A DNA stretch of 64,000 bases from Hyphomicrobiales bacterium (lineage in GTDB: Bacteria; Pseudomonadota; Alphaproteobacteria; Rhizobiales; Rhodobiaceae): NCBI GenBank assembly GCA_002869065.1, contig PKTR01000001.1:115118-179117 (forward strand), in the 5' to 3' direction. The notes beneath the pieces were generated by a model. The model did no database searches and was not told the origin of the DNA. It saw only the letters and a program-made list of their open reading frames with translations. Made by a program: the position numbers and the translations under genes. Shown one piece after another: positions 27,914 through 37,307 of this stretch. Numbering within the stretch: position 1 is the first letter of the stretch; each line of letters opens with the position of its first letter.

Positions 27914-28043
27914 GCCGTGATCCTTGGCGCCGGCTCGTGCGGGGCAGCGTGCGCGATGGTCGAAGAGGGGCTACTCCGTCTTTCCCACGTCGGCGAAGAT
28001 ATTTAGCCTATACAACAATGCTGCGAGAATGGGAGTGATCCAA

Positions 28044-29270
28044 ATGGCGGAAGCCGCGATCGACATGAATGCGAAGACCGCGCCGGCCGGCGGTGGTCGG
28101 TTCGTCTGGGAAGATCCGTTCCTGATGGAACAGGACCTGCAGGAAGACGAACGCATGGTGATGGAGGCCGCTCGCGCCTATGCGCAGGAGAAGCTGCAGC
28201 CGCGCGTGATCTCCGCCTATCACGACGAACGCTTCGACCGTGAGATCATGACCGAGATGGGCGAGATGGGCCTGCTCGGTTCGACCATCCCCGAAGCCTA
28301 TGGCGGCGTCGGCGCCAACTACGTGACCTACGGTCTCGTCGCCCGCGAGGTCGAGCGCGTCGATAGCGGCTATCGCTCGGCGATGAGCGTGCAGTCCTCG
28401 CTCGTCATGCACCCGATCTATGCCTATGGCTCGGAAGAACAGCGCAACAAGTACCTGCCGAAGCTCGCTTCCGGCGAATGGGTCGGCTGCTTCGGTCTGA
28501 CCGAACCGGACCATGGCTCGGATCCGGGCGGCATGAAGACCCGCGCCGAAAAGGTCGCCGACGGCTACAAGCTGACTGGCGCCAAGATGTGGATCACCAA
28601 CGCGCCGATCGCCGACGTCTTCGTCGTATGGGCGAAGTCGGCCGAGCATGACAACGCCATTCGCGGCTTCGTGCTCGAAAAGGGCATGGCTGGCCTGTCG
28701 GCGCCGAAGATCGAAGGCAAGCTCAGCCTGCGCGCCTCGATCACCGGCGAGATCGTCATGGATGGCGTGATCGTGCCGGAAGAGAACCTGCTGCCCAACG
28801 TCTCCGGCCTCAAGGGCCCGTTCGGCTGCCTCAACCGCGCCCGCTATGGCATCGCCTGGGGGGCGCTCGGCGCCGCCGAATTCTGCTGGCACGCCGCGCG
28901 CCAGTACACGCTCGACCGCAAGCAGTTCAATCGCCCGCTTGCCGCCACCCAGCTCGTGCAGAAGAAGCTCGCCGACATGCAGACCGAGATCACGCTCGGG
29001 CTGAATGCCGCGCTGCGCGTCGGTCGGCTGATGGACGAGGGCCGCGTCGCGCCGGAAATGATCTCGCTGATCAAGCGCAACAATTGCGGCAATTCGCTCG
29101 ATATCGCCCGTCAGGCCCGCGACATGCATGGTGGCAACGGCATCTCCGAGGAGTTCCAGGTGATGCGCCACATGTCCAATCTGGAAACGGTCAACACCTA
29201 TGAGGGCACCCACGACGTGCACGCCCTCATCCTCGGCCGCGCCCAGACCGGCATCCAGGCGTTCTTTTAA
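28044..29270 (+). CDS. gcdH: Glutaryl-CoA dehydrogenase
   Basis: FAD enzyme converting glutaryl-CoA to crotonyl-CoA and CO2 in the last steps of lysine, tryptophan and glutarate breakdown. The 408-residue protein has the acyl-CoA dehydrogenase layout: helical N-domain, FAD-binding beta domain ([34 protein letters not shown]), and a C-domain with the GCDH-type catalytic Glu387 in [17 protein letters not shown]. The start MAEAAIDMN is chosen because GGGAG lies eight bases upstream. It leads an apparent operon with a LysE-type exporter and a CoA-transferase, which supports the glutarate assignment. Confidence 0.94.
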   Translation: MAEAAIDMNAKTAPAGGGRFVWEDPFLMEQDLQEDERMVMEAARAYAQEKLQPRVISAYHDERFDREIMTEMGEMGLLGSTIPEAYGGVGANYVTYGLVAREVERVDSGYRSAMSVQSSLVMHPIYAYGSEEQRNKYLPKLASGEWVGCFGLTEPDHGSDPGGMKTRAEKVADGYKLTGAKMWITNAPIADVFVVWAKSAEHDNAIRGFVLEKGMAGLSAPKIEGKLSLRASITGEIVMDGVIVPEENLLPNVSGLKGPFGCLNRARYGIAWGALGAAEFCWHAARQYTLDRKQFNRPLAATQLVQKKLADMQTEITLGLNAALRVGRLMDEGRVAPEMISLIKRNNCGNSLDIARQARDMHGGNGISEEFQVMRHMSNLETVNTYEGTHDVHALILGRAQTGIQAFF

Positions 29271-29324
29271 GCAAATGGTGTCGGCGCCCCATGCGGGCGC
29301 CGCTGCCTGCGCCCGCGTGGGAAC

Positions 29325-29954
29325 ATGGTCATGAGCCTCGAAGTCTGGCTTGCATTCGTCGCGACCGTCGCCGTCCTCGTCGCGCTGCCGGGGCCGACGG
29401 TGCTGCTTGTCGTCGCCTATGCGCTCGGGCAGGGGCGGCGGGTCGCCTTTGCCATGGTCGCCGGCGTGGCGCTAGGCGACCTTGTCGCCATGACCGTCTC
29501 GCTCGCCGGGCTCGGCGCGATCCTTGCCGCGTCGTCGGAACTCTTCACTGCAATGAAATGGCTCGGCGCGGCCTATCTCGTCTTCCTTGGCATCAAGCTG
29601 TGGCGCGCCGATCCGCAGGTGCCGCGCGTCGACAGCGACGTGCCGGAAGTGCCGCTGAAGACCGCCTTCGGGCACGCCTTCATGGTCACGGCGCTCAACC
29701 CCAAGGGCATCGCCTTCTTCGTTGCCTTCGTGCCGCAATTCGTCAATGCGGGCGCGCCGGTGATGCCGCAGATGGCGATCCTCGTCGCCACCTTCGTCTC
29801 CATCGCTATCATCAATTCCACCATCTACGCGCTGCTCGGCGACCATCTGCGCGGCCGCATGACGCGCCCGTCTGTGCTGCGCTGGTTGAACCGGGCCGGC
29901 GCCTCGTGCCTTGTTGGTATGGGAGCTGCGACGGCGGCCATGCGTTCGAGCTGA
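29325..29954 (+). CDS. LysE/RhtB-family amino acid exporter
   Basis: Inner-membrane exporter of about 209 residues with six hydrophobic segments and the family's early PGPTVLLVVAYALGQGRR loop. Members export amino acids such as lysine, threonine or homoserine. Its place between glutaryl-CoA dehydrogenase and a CoA-transferase gene suggests export of lysine or a catabolite, but that is inferred from position. The start may be two codons later (MSLEVW). It begins 54 bases after gcdH and ends 16 bases before the CoA-transferase gene. Confidence 0.9.
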   Translation: MVMSLEVWLAFVATVAVLVALPGPTVLLVVAYALGQGRRVAFAMVAGVALGDLVAMTVSLAGLGAILAASSELFTAMKWLGAAYLVFLGIKLWRADPQVPRVDSDVPEVPLKTAFGHAFMVTALNPKGIAFFVAFVPQFVNAGAPVMPQMAILVATFVSIAIINSTIYALLGDHLRGRMTRPSVLRWLNRAGASCLVGMGAATAAMRSS

Positions 29955-29970
29955 ATACGGAAAACGAAAA

Positions 29971-31200
29971 ATGGAACAGGCGGAAAACCGCGCACCGCTC
30001 GCCGGCGTCAAGGTCCTGGAACTCGCCCGCATTCTCGCCGGTCCCTGGGCCGGTCAGATCTTCGCCGATCTCGGCGCCGAGGTGATCAAGGTCGAAAGCC
30101 CGCACGGCGACGACACCCGCGGTTGGGGCCCGCCCTTCATCGAAGGACTCGACGAGGACAAGCCGACGGCCGCCTATTTCCACTGCTGCAATCGCGGAAA
30201 GCAGTCGATCGCCATCGACTTCGGCGATCCGCGCGGCCAGGAGATCATCCGCAAGCTCGCGGCCGAGGCTGATATCCTCATCGAGAATTTCAAGGTCGGC
30301 GGGCTGAAGAAGTACGGCCTCGACTACGAGAGCCTGAAGGCGGTCAATCCGGGTCTCGTCTATTGCTCCGTCACCGGCTTTGGTCAGGACGGGCCGTACG
30401 CCCAGCGTGCGGGCTACGACTTCATGATCCAGGGCATGGGCGGCATCATGGACCTGACCGGTGCGCCCGATGGCGAGCCAATGAAGGTCGGCGTTGCCTT
30501 TGCCGACATCTTCACCGGACTTTACGGCGTCATTGGCGTTCTCGCCGCGCTCCGCCATCGTGATGCTACGGGCGAGGGGCAGCATGTCGACATGAGCCTG
30601 CTCGACGCGCAGGTCGGTGTGCTCGCCAATCAGGCGCTCAACTATCTGGCCTCCGGCAAGGCGCCGACCCGCATGGGCAATTCCCACCCCAATATCGTGC
30701 CCTATCAGGTGTTCCCGGCAAGCGACGGCCATCTCATCATCGCGGTCGGCAGCGACGCGCAGTTCGTCAAGCTCTGCGCGATCCTCGGCACGGACCCGCT
30801 CGCCACCGATCCTGCCTTTGCGACCAACGCCGCGCGGGTCAAGAACCGCGACGCGCTCGTCGAGCAGCTGGCCGAGAAGACGGCGACCTTCACCCGCGAC
30901 GATCTGTTGGCCAAACTTGCCGCCGCCCATGTGCCGGCGGGGCCGATCAACTCGGTTTCCGACGTGTTCGACGATCCGCAGGTGATCCACCGCGGCATGC
31001 GGGTCGATCTGCCGGCTGCTGACGGATCGTCGACGGTGCCGGGCGTGCGCACCCCGATCACCCTTTCGGAAACGCCGCTCTCCTACCGGCATGCCGCGCC
31101 CACACTCGGCGCCGACACGAATTCGGTGCTTGAGAGCCTCGGATATGGCGCCGACGAGATCGCCGCGCTGAATGCCGACGGGATCATTGGCAAACGCTGA
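29971..31200 (+). CDS. Class III (CaiB/BaiF) CoA-transferase, probably acting on glutarate
   Basis: Cytoplasmic CoA-transferase of 409 residues. The likely catalytic aspartate is Asp179 in GVAFADIFTG, matching the active-site position of formyl-CoA transferase-type enzymes. Family landmarks LELARILAGPWAGQIFADLGAEVIKVE and GYDFMIQGMGG are split over the N-domain. Standing 16 bases after the exporter and in one run with gcdH, it could be a succinyl-CoA:glutarate CoA-transferase (SUGCT-type) that activates glutarate for GcdH. The family call is firm; the substrate is inference. Confidence 0.9.
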   Translation: MEQAENRAPLAGVKVLELARILAGPWAGQIFADLGAEVIKVESPHGDDTRGWGPPFIEGLDEDKPTAAYFHCCNRGKQSIAIDFGDPRGQEIIRKLAAEADILIENFKVGGLKKYGLDYESLKAVNPGLVYCSVTGFGQDGPYAQRAGYDFMIQGMGGIMDLTGAPDGEPMKVGVAFADIFTGLYGVIGVLAALRHRDATGEGQHVDMSLLDAQVGVLANQALNYLASGKAPTRMGNSHPNIVPYQVFPASDGHLIIAVGSDAQFVKLCAILGTDPLATDPAFATNAARVKNRDALVEQLAEKTATFTRDDLLAKLAAAHVPAGPINSVSDVFDDPQVIHRGMRVDLPAADGSSTVPGVRTPITLSETPLSYRHAAPTLGADTNSVLESLGYGADEIAALNADGIIGKR

Positions 31201-31394
31201 CGGGCTACGGCCGGTAGTGCGTGCTGCCTGGGTGAAAAACGCTCTGAAGACGCTTGCCGTGGAGAATTTCCACCCCATTTGCGGGAAAAGCCTGCCGCCG
31301 GTGCGCATTTTGTGCTGTAACAGGGGGCAAGGGCGACAACAGACAAGAATCGGGACGTATTGAGCCCGCCGCCAATTCAGGTGCTCCTTTACGC

Positions 31395-32228
31395 ATGCAG
31401 CATCATACAGAGTCGTTGTTTCTCCGTTTCTGGGGCGTTCGTGGGTCGATCCCGGCGCCCGGCAAGGATTTCGTGCGCTATGGCGGCGAAACCACCTGCC
31501 TTGAGGTCCGCGCCGGCGAGCGAACGCTGATCGTCGATTGCGGCTCCGGCATCCGCGCCCTTGGCAACAAGCTCGAAGCCGACGGCGTGCGCGAAGTCGA
31601 CGTGCTGCTCAGCCACACCCATCTCGACCACATCTACGGCCTGCCGTTCTTCCGTCTCGCCTATGATCCGAACTGCTCGGTGCGGTTCTTTGCTGGCCAC
31701 CTGGAAGACGGGCGGGGCCTTCGAGAGGTGCTCGAGCGCATCATGACGCCGACGCTCTATCCCGTTGCGCTCGAAGAGCTGCTCGGCTCGGCCTTCGAGA
31801 CGTTCCGAGGCGGCGGACAGCTCACACTCGCTCCCGACCTGACCATCGACACGATGCGCCTGAACCATCCCGGCGGCTGCATCGGCTACCGGATCACGCG
31901 CGGCGGCCGCAGCGTCTGCATCATCACCGACCACGAGCACGGCAACGCGATGATCGACGCCGAACTGCACACCTTCGTGCGCGGTGCTGACGTGATGATT
32001 TACGACGCCATGTTCGACGACAGCGAATATGCCCGCTACGAGGGCTGGGGCCACTCAACCTGGCAGAAGGGGCTGAAGCTCGCGATCGAGGCCGATGTGC
32101 GCACGCCGATCCTGACTCACCACGATCCCTCGCGCACCGACGAGGATCTCGACCGCCTGTCGGAAGAGATTGCGCGTCAGCACCCCGGCGCCATCGTTGC
32201 CTGGGAAGGTCTCGAAGTTTCTATCTGA
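31395..32228 (+). CDS. Metallo-beta-lactamase-fold hydrolase
   Basis: A 277-residue MBL-fold metal hydrolase. It starts with the family hallmark FWGVRGSIPAPG (residues 12-23) and has the metal-binding HTHLDH motif (His74, His76, Asp78, His79), a downstream histidine in NHPGGCIGYRI, the Asp in TDHE, and a late histidine in LTHHDPS. Relatives include cyclic-phosphodiesterase and phosphonate-pathway enzymes, but no substrate can be assigned. It stands alone after a 194-base gap in which I see no gene, and ends 16 bases from a convergent gene. Confidence 0.88.
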   Translation: MQHHTESLFLRFWGVRGSIPAPGKDFVRYGGETTCLEVRAGERTLIVDCGSGIRALGNKLEADGVREVDVLLSHTHLDHIYGLPFFRLAYDPNCSVRFFAGHLEDGRGLREVLERIMTPTLYPVALEELLGSAFETFRGGGQLTLAPDLTIDTMRLNHPGGCIGYRITRGGRSVCIITDHEHGNAMIDAELHTFVRGADVMIYDAMFDDSEYARYEGWGHSTWQKGLKLAIEADVRTPILTHHDPSRTDEDLDRLSEEIARQHPGAIVAWEGLEVSI

Positions 32229-32244
32229 ATATCTTGTGCGCGCT

Positions 32245-32580
32245 CTACTGCTCGATGCAGTTGGCGTCACCCATGCGCTGTGCCTGCTTGCCGTTGACCG
32301 TCACATTGGCGCTGCCGGCGGTAAGGCAGGTGCTCTTGCCGGCCTGACCCGACCGCAAATGCGCCACCGGCTCGCCGCCGATCATCACATTCGGCGAGAC
32401 TTCCACCAGTTCCGGCGGACATCCGGCAAGGTCTGAAACCCGGTAGGCCGGTCGCCCGCCGATCATCACGCTCATCGCGCCGGTTTTCGCGCAGGCCGGA
32501 ATATCGCCGGCGCGCGCCGGCGTGCTTTGGGCGATCAGGGCGAGGCCGAGCACGGCAGCCGCAAGAGCGATCTTTTCCAT
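32245..32580 (-). CDS. Exported PAAR-like protein
   Basis: A 111-residue protein with a signal peptide (residues 1-24, ending ARA) and a mature domain of three PAAR-type beta-hairpin repeats: MIGGRPAYRVSD (39-50), MIGGEPVAHLRS (66-77) and TVNGKQAQRMGD (94-105). Four cysteines (30, 54, 85, 108) could pair in the periplasm. PAAR proteins normally cap type VI secretion spikes from the cytoplasm and lack Sec signals, so this is an unusual form. No type VI genes are in the window. It is followed on the same strand by nothing close and is preceded by the FliK/FlhB-like pair. Confidence 0.78.
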   Translation of the reverse strand: MEKIALAAAVLGLALIAQSTPARAGDIPACAKTGAMSVMIGGRPAYRVSDLAGCPPELVEVSPNVMIGGEPVAHLRSGQAGKSTCLTAGSANVTVNGKQAQRMGDANCIEQ

Positions 32581-32586
32581 TGTGGA

Positions 32587-32868
32587 TTATCCTTTTTGGC
32601 GCGACGGCAACTGGCCGGATTGGCGCAGGACGAATCCTATGACCTCGGCGACCGCGCGGTAAAGCGCTTCCGGGATTTCCGTTTCCAATTCCACCGAGGA
32701 AAGCGCCTCTGCGAGAAGCGGGTTTTCCTCGATATGGACGCCGTGCTCCTCCGCCGCCTCGACGATGCGGTCGGCAACGGCCCCACGCCCCTTGGCGGTG
32801 ACGGTCGGCGCACCTTCGCCATCATAGTGCAGGGCGACGGCGACCGAGGGTTTTTCGGTTTCGCTCAT
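32587..32868 (-). CDS. Stand-alone FlhB C-terminal domain protein (FhlB-like)
   Basis: A 93-residue protein matching only the cytoplasmic C-terminal part of FlhB/EscU export switch proteins: VAVALHYD, TAKGRGAVADRIVEAAEEHG, ENPLLAEALSSVELETEIP and LYRAVAEVIGFV. The autocleavage motif NPTH that begins this domain in FlhB is absent; the protein starts with SETEKPSV at the place just after the usual cut. It lacks membrane helices. Its start overlaps the FliK-like gene by four bases, so the pair is translated together, as in other bacteria carrying extra FlhB-C/FliK partners. Confidence 0.88.
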   Translation of the reverse strand: MSETEKPSVAVALHYDGEGAPTVTAKGRGAVADRIVEAAEEHGVHIEENPLLAEALSSVELETEIPEALYRAVAEVIGFVLRQSGQLPSRQKG

Positions 32869-35285
32869 GTCGATCTGTCCACCAGTGCGCCGCTGCGCTG
32901 TTTCGGCGTCGCCGGCTTGCCGCTCCAGCAACGCACGTCGTCGATGTTGAATTCGGCGCGCGCCAGCCCGTCGCGCAAATCGGAGATCTTTTCGGAAAAC
33001 AGCGCCGCCGTTTCCGTCCGCTCCGCCCACAGCGTCACGTCGACGGCTTCGCCGCGCATGGTGATCAGCGAATGCACCGGCCCGAGCGGCTCCATGTCGA
33101 CGGCGAAACGCACCCGCCACACGCGCTCCGCCGGGTCGACGTCCGTGTCCTTGCCGTCGCGCTCGATTTGGAACTGCGCGATCGCGGTTTCCCGGCCAAG
33201 CGCCAGCGGCAGTTCGAACGTGTAGGACGGACCGCCGGCAGGCCGCTGCACGGAGGTGTCGGCATCGTCGGACAGCGATGCGAACTGGGCGAGCCGCAGC
33301 CGGGAGAGGGCGGCTTCGCTCTGCTGATGCAGCATGCGGCCGGTGTCCGCGGCCTTGGCGCCGGACGCGGCTGTGTCGATTGTCGGCGTCGCTGGTTTCT
33401 GCCCTTCCGGAAGGGCGCCGCGCTTCGGCGCTGCTGGTTTCTTGGCGGCTGCCGTGCCCGCAAGCGCCGCCTGCGAAAGTGCATCGTCGCCGTCGCCAAC
33501 CCAGCTTTGCAGCAGGTTGCGCAGCATCAAGAGCGCGGCCTTCATGTCCGGCGAGGAGGTCGGTGTTTGTGCTCCGCTTGCCGTCGGCATCAGCCCAGAC
33601 TGAGCAAGTGCCGCCTGCGCGGTCTCCGTGCCGCCACCCTTGGCGAGATTGGCTTCGAGGAAAAGGCCGGACTGCGAAATCGCCTTTTGCACGCTTGCTG
33701 CATCGACATTGCCGTCGGCGGAAAAACGCAGGCCCAACAATTGCGCCGCTGCCTGCAGGATCGCATTCGGCATCGCCTGCGCGAGCTGCGTGCCGGGCAG
33801 AGCGGAGAGATTGGCAAACAGAGGCGCCATGCTGTCCTGCCGGGTGACCGCGGTGCGGATCGCCTGGCTGAGCGCGGTGGCGGGGGTTTGTGCAGGAGTG
33901 GGGTTTGTCGTGCCCGCTGCGGCTTGCGCCGTCGTCTGAGTGGCAGAGGGGGCGGAAGTTGAAGAAGATGATGCAGTCGCTGGCGCGCCGCCCGATGCCG
34001 CAGCAGCCAGAGACGCTGACGATGAGGCGAGCGTTGCTGCCGAGCCCGGTGCGCCTGTTGCGGCGGCCGTGGCTGCTGTGCCTGTGGGCGTAGCTGCAGA
34101 GGCGTTTGCCGTGACTGCCGGCCCTTGCGCAGGTGCTGTCGACCCACCCGGCGCTGGCGTTGTCTGCGCCGTCGCACCGGCTGGCGCGGGCGATCCGCCC
34201 TGAGCGCTGTTGGCTGCGGTGGCTGTCTGCGAAGCGGATGATGCGGGCAGGGGAGCGGTTTGCCCCGAGAGAGCGGGTGTCGAAGCTGTCTGGCCCGCAG
34301 CACCCGGAGCTGTCGTCGTCTGACCCGTCACCGTTTGACCGGACGTCGCCGGGGATGCCGCGCCTTGCGGGCCCGCGGATTGACCGGCCGGTGCGGGCGG
34401 CGTTGACGTAAGCGGTGCCGAGCCTGTCGAGGCCGCCGGCGAGGCCGTTGCCGGTTGAGCCTGTGTGCCTGCCGGCTGAGCTTGCCCTGATGTCGGCGCG
34501 ACTGCCGTCTGCCCGGCTGCGCCGCCACTCGCGGCGGGCGGTGCACTGCCGCTGACGGACTGTGCCGCGCCTGTGTTCGAAGCTCCGGCAGGAAGGGGAG
34601 TCGAAGCGGTTCCGCCCTGCGTGCTGACCGGGCCGCTCTGTGTTGCCGGGGCGCCCGCGCCTGCCGTCGAACCAGCGCTCGCCGCCGCTGCATTCGGCGT
34701 ACCCGCAGGAGTTCCCTGCGCCGTCGATGTCTGTGTCTGCGCGGCCGTCAGCGCTGCGGGCGAAACGGACCCGCGGGGAGCTGAGGCGGTTGGCGCGCCG
34801 CCGCCACCCGGCGAGGTGGAGAGGACGGACGAAGCGATCTGTCCTGCCGCTGTCTGCCCGGATGTGGTCGGCAACGGCTGCCCGGTCGCCGGCTGTCCGG
34901 TCGAAAGCGGTGCCGAGCCCGTACCGGCCGGTGTTGAACCTGATGTCGGACTGCCGGCCGTTCCCGCCAATGTCGGCAGGCGGGTTTCGGCGGCGATCGT
35001 GCGGGCGAGGTTGGCTGCCTCCTTCGAGGCGTTGTCGGGCAGTTGCACGTTCAACAGAAGCTTTGGTTCCGCGCCGCCCTTTTCAACCTCGAGCCGAACA
35101 TTGGTGCCTACCGGCAGTGGCGTCGAGGGGCGGACCTGCACCGTGCCCTCGCGGGTGGCGAGCTTCACCGTGCCGTCGCGCGCCACGTCGACGACCTTTC
35201 CCTGCAGAACCTGTCCGGTACGCAGCGTCGCGTCGCCCGAAAGCGACGCGCTCGTCATCTGCGCCTGTGCCGTAATGCCGTTCAC
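32865..35285 (-). CDS. FliK-like hook-length control / type III export protein
   Basis: An 806-residue protein. The N-terminal ~95 residues form a small domain (TGQVLQGKVVDVARDGTVKL). About 450 residues of Ala, Pro, Ser, Thr, Gln and Gly follow, predicted disordered, then a folded C-terminal region (about 690-795) with the Flg_hook pattern (LPLALGRETAIAQFQIERDG, WRVRFAVDMEPLGPVHSLI). FliK measures hook length and flips FlhB specificity. No other flagellar genes are in the window. It is coupled to an FlhB-C homologue, which supports an export-switch role, perhaps in a second or reduced system. Confidence 0.85.
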   Translation of the reverse strand: MNGITAQAQMTSASLSGDATLRTGQVLQGKVVDVARDGTVKLATREGTVQVRPSTPLPVGTNVRLEVEKGGAEPKLLLNVQLPDNASKEAANLARTIAAETRLPTLAGTAGSPTSGSTPAGTGSAPLSTGQPATGQPLPTTSGQTAAGQIASSVLSTSPGGGGAPTASAPRGSVSPAALTAAQTQTSTAQGTPAGTPNAAAASAGSTAGAGAPATQSGPVSTQGGTASTPLPAGASNTGAAQSVSGSAPPAASGGAAGQTAVAPTSGQAQPAGTQAQPATASPAASTGSAPLTSTPPAPAGQSAGPQGAASPATSGQTVTGQTTTAPGAAGQTASTPALSGQTAPLPASSASQTATAANSAQGGSPAPAGATAQTTPAPGGSTAPAQGPAVTANASAATPTGTAATAAATGAPGSAATLASSSASLAAAASGGAPATASSSSTSAPSATQTTAQAAAGTTNPTPAQTPATALSQAIRTAVTRQDSMAPLFANLSALPGTQLAQAMPNAILQAAAQLLGLRFSADGNVDAASVQKAISQSGLFLEANLAKGGGTETAQAALAQSGLMPTASGAQTPTSSPDMKAALLMLRNLLQSWVGDGDDALSQAALAGTAAAKKPAAPKRGALPEGQKPATPTIDTAASGAKAADTGRMLHQQSEAALSRLRLAQFASLSDDADTSVQRPAGGPSYTFELPLALGRETAIAQFQIERDGKDTDVDPAERVWRVRFAVDMEPLGPVHSLITMRGEAVDVTLWAERTETAALFSEKISDLRDGLARAEFNIDDVRCWSGKPATPKQRSGALVDRST

Positions 35286-35521
35286 CGTTCTGCCTCGCTG
35301 GCTGCTCGCGGCGATTTTAGGCAGCGAATGGTAACCGAACGTTTACCCGTTGGCGCCTATGCGCGCGCCGCTCGACGGGGCCGGCAACAGGGCTTGACGC
35401 CGTCGCCGCGTGCTGCGACACCCGTTTCAGCCCGGTCCGACAAACCGGAAATCGAAACAAGCAGCTGCGTTCGAACCAGGGCGCTGCGCACAAGACAAAC
35501 AGCCGGCAGGCGGAGGAAACG

Positions 35522-36289
35522 ATGAAACTGGATTCGACGATCAGCGCAGTGGTCACCGGCGGTGCTTCGGGGCTTGGCGAAGCAACCGCGCGCATGCTCG
35601 CCGCCGAAGGCGTCAAGGTCGCCATCTTCGACATGAGCGACGACCGCGGCCGCGCCGTTGCCGAGGATATCGGCGGCATCTTCGTCCATGTCGACGTGTC
35701 CTCGACCGAGAGCGTCGAGGCCGGTTTTGCCGCCGCCCGCGCCGCCCATGGCCAGGAGCGCATCCTGATCAACTGCGCCGGCATCGCCCCGCCGGCCAAG
35801 ACCGTTTCGCGCGGCGCGCCGCACTCGCTCGACCTGTTCCAGAAGGTCGTCGACGTCAATCTGGTAGGCAGCTTCCGCTGCGCCGCCATTTCCGCCGCCG
35901 GCATGATCGCGACCGATCCGGTCACCGAGGATGGCGAGCGCGGCGTTGTCGTCTCCACCGCCTCTGTTGCGGCTTTCGAAGGCCAGGTCGGCCAGGTCGC
36001 CTATGCGGCCTCGAAGGGCGGTATCGTCGCCATGACCCTGCCGATCGCGCGCGACCTGATGACCTATGGCGTGCGCGTGAACACCATCGCGCCGGGCATC
36101 TTCGAGACCCCGATGCTCCTCGGCCTGTCGCAGGAAGTGCAGGATTCGCTCGGCAAGCAGGTGCCGTTCCCGTCGCGCCTCGGCAAGCCGTCGGAATACG
36201 CCTCGCTGGTTCGCCAGATCTGCGAGAACCCGGTGCTCAACGGCGAAACCATCCGCCTCGACGGTGCCATCCGCATGGGCCCGCGCTAA
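35522..36289 (+). CDS. Short-chain dehydrogenase, HSD17B10-like 3-hydroxyacyl-CoA dehydrogenase
   Basis: NAD-dependent cytoplasmic oxidoreductase of 255 residues. The Rossmann motif TGGASGLGE (residues 12-20) and the catalytic set Ser148, Tyr161 and Lys165 (AYAASKGG) are present. The sequence resembles human HSD17B10, a 3-hydroxyacyl-CoA dehydrogenase acting on short branched acyl-CoAs, for example in isoleucine breakdown. It is a single gene with GGAGGAAAC before the start, divergent from the FliK-like gene and convergent with the histidine kinase gene. Substrate is inferred from overall resemblance. Confidence 0.88.
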   Translation: MKLDSTISAVVTGGASGLGEATARMLAAEGVKVAIFDMSDDRGRAVAEDIGGIFVHVDVSSTESVEAGFAAARAAHGQERILINCAGIAPPAKTVSRGAPHSLDLFQKVVDVNLVGSFRCAAISAAGMIATDPVTEDGERGVVVSTASVAAFEGQVGQVAYAASKGGIVAMTLPIARDLMTYGVRVNTIAPGIFETPMLLGLSQEVQDSLGKQVPFPSRLGKPSEYASLVRQICENPVLNGETIRLDGAIRMGPR

Positions 36290-36302
36290 GCGCAGCGCTG
36301 GA

Positions 36303-37307
36303 CTACCGTTCCCGGTCGCAAAAGCTGATCTGAAAAGTCGGCGGGTCGCTCTTCAATAGAGCGACCGTGCCGCCGGCTGAGCGCAGCAGCGCGGCGACGA
36401 TGGCAAGGCCGAGCCCGGTGCCGCCATCCTGACGTCGCGTGGTGACGAAGGGCTCGAACAGCGTGTCCGCCACCGCCGGCCCGATCGGCGCACCGTCATT
36501 GGCAATCTCCAGAACACCATCCGCGAGGAGCTTCAGGCTCAGATTCGTCGCGCCGTGCTTCACGGCGTTGTCGGCGAGGTGATGGAGGGCAAGGGCGCCG
36601 GTCTCCCGTGTGAGCGGCAGCATCTGACCCGCCGGTCCTTTGCTCGAAATCGCGAGACCCGGGAAGGCCTCGGCAACGTCGGTCGTGAGGTCGGTGAGCG
36701 ACACCGTCCCGCTGCCCGATCCCATATCGGCGCGGGCGAGATCGCGCAGCCGGCTGCCGAAGGTCGACAGATGGTCGACGTCAGCGACGATATTGGACAG
36801 GAAGCGTTCGCGCTGGGCCGGCTCCATCGTTTCCCACTCGTCGCGCAGCAGCTCCGCCGCCCCCTTGATCGAGGTGAGCGGCGATTTCAGCTCATGGGCG
36901 AAATGCGCCGACATCGTTTCGAGATAGGCCGAGCGCTTCTGCAGCCGGGCGACCAGCACGGCGAAACTGTCGGCAAGCCGCGCCACCTCGTGCGTGCCAT
37001 AGGGGCCTTCGGTCGCAAACGGCGCGGGCGCACGGGCGACCTTGTCGGCTTCGTCGGCGAGCTTACCGAGCGGGCGCGACAGGAAACGCCAGAAGACGAA
37101 GGCGGTGATGCCGGTTGCGATCAGGACAGCAATAAGGGCGAGCGCGATCTTCCCCCAGTTGGCTTCGAGGCTGGCGACAAGCACGTCCGGCGAGCGCGAA
37201 ACGGCGACCACCAGCGCCATCGCAAGCGTCGGCAGCACGAGAACCAGCCCGACAAAGCCGGTGACGATAAGGGCGAGCGGCGGCCGCCATTTCAACGGCA
37301 CGCTCAT
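36303..37307 (-). CDS. Sensor histidine kinase of the DUF4173 operon
   Basis: A 334-residue membrane kinase: two membrane helices (about 11-36 and 53-75) with a very short periplasmic loop, a HAMP-like linker, HisKA with His138 (HFAHELKSPLTSIKG), and an HATPase domain with N box (ALHHLADNAVKHG) and GTGLGLAIV. The short loop suggests it senses through the membrane or a partner protein. It overlaps its regulator gene upstream by four bases, which in turn overlaps the DUF4173 gene, so the three are one operon. The layout is like CreBC, without a CreD gene. Confidence 0.92.
   Translation of the reverse strand: MSVPLKWRPPLALIVTGFVGLVLVLPTLAMALVVAVSRSPDVLVASLEANWGKIALALIAVLIATGITAFVFWRFLSRPLGKLADEADKVARAPAPFATEGPYGTHEVARLADSFAVLVARLQKRSAYLETMSAHFAHELKSPLTSIKGAAELLRDEWETMEPAQRERFLSNIVADVDHLSTFGSRLRDLARADMGSGSGTVSLTDLTTDVAEAFPGLAISSKGPAGQMLPLTRETGALALHHLADNAVKHGATNLSLKLLADGVLEIANDGAPIGPAVADTLFEPFVTTRRQDGGTGLGLAIVAALLRSAGGTVALLKSDPPTFQISFCDRER

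Noticed and set aside
33900-34960. Repeat-rich DNA that could be a tandem repeat element
   Set aside because: It encodes the low-complexity Ala/Pro/Ser/Thr/Gln linker of the FliK-like protein in one continuous frame.
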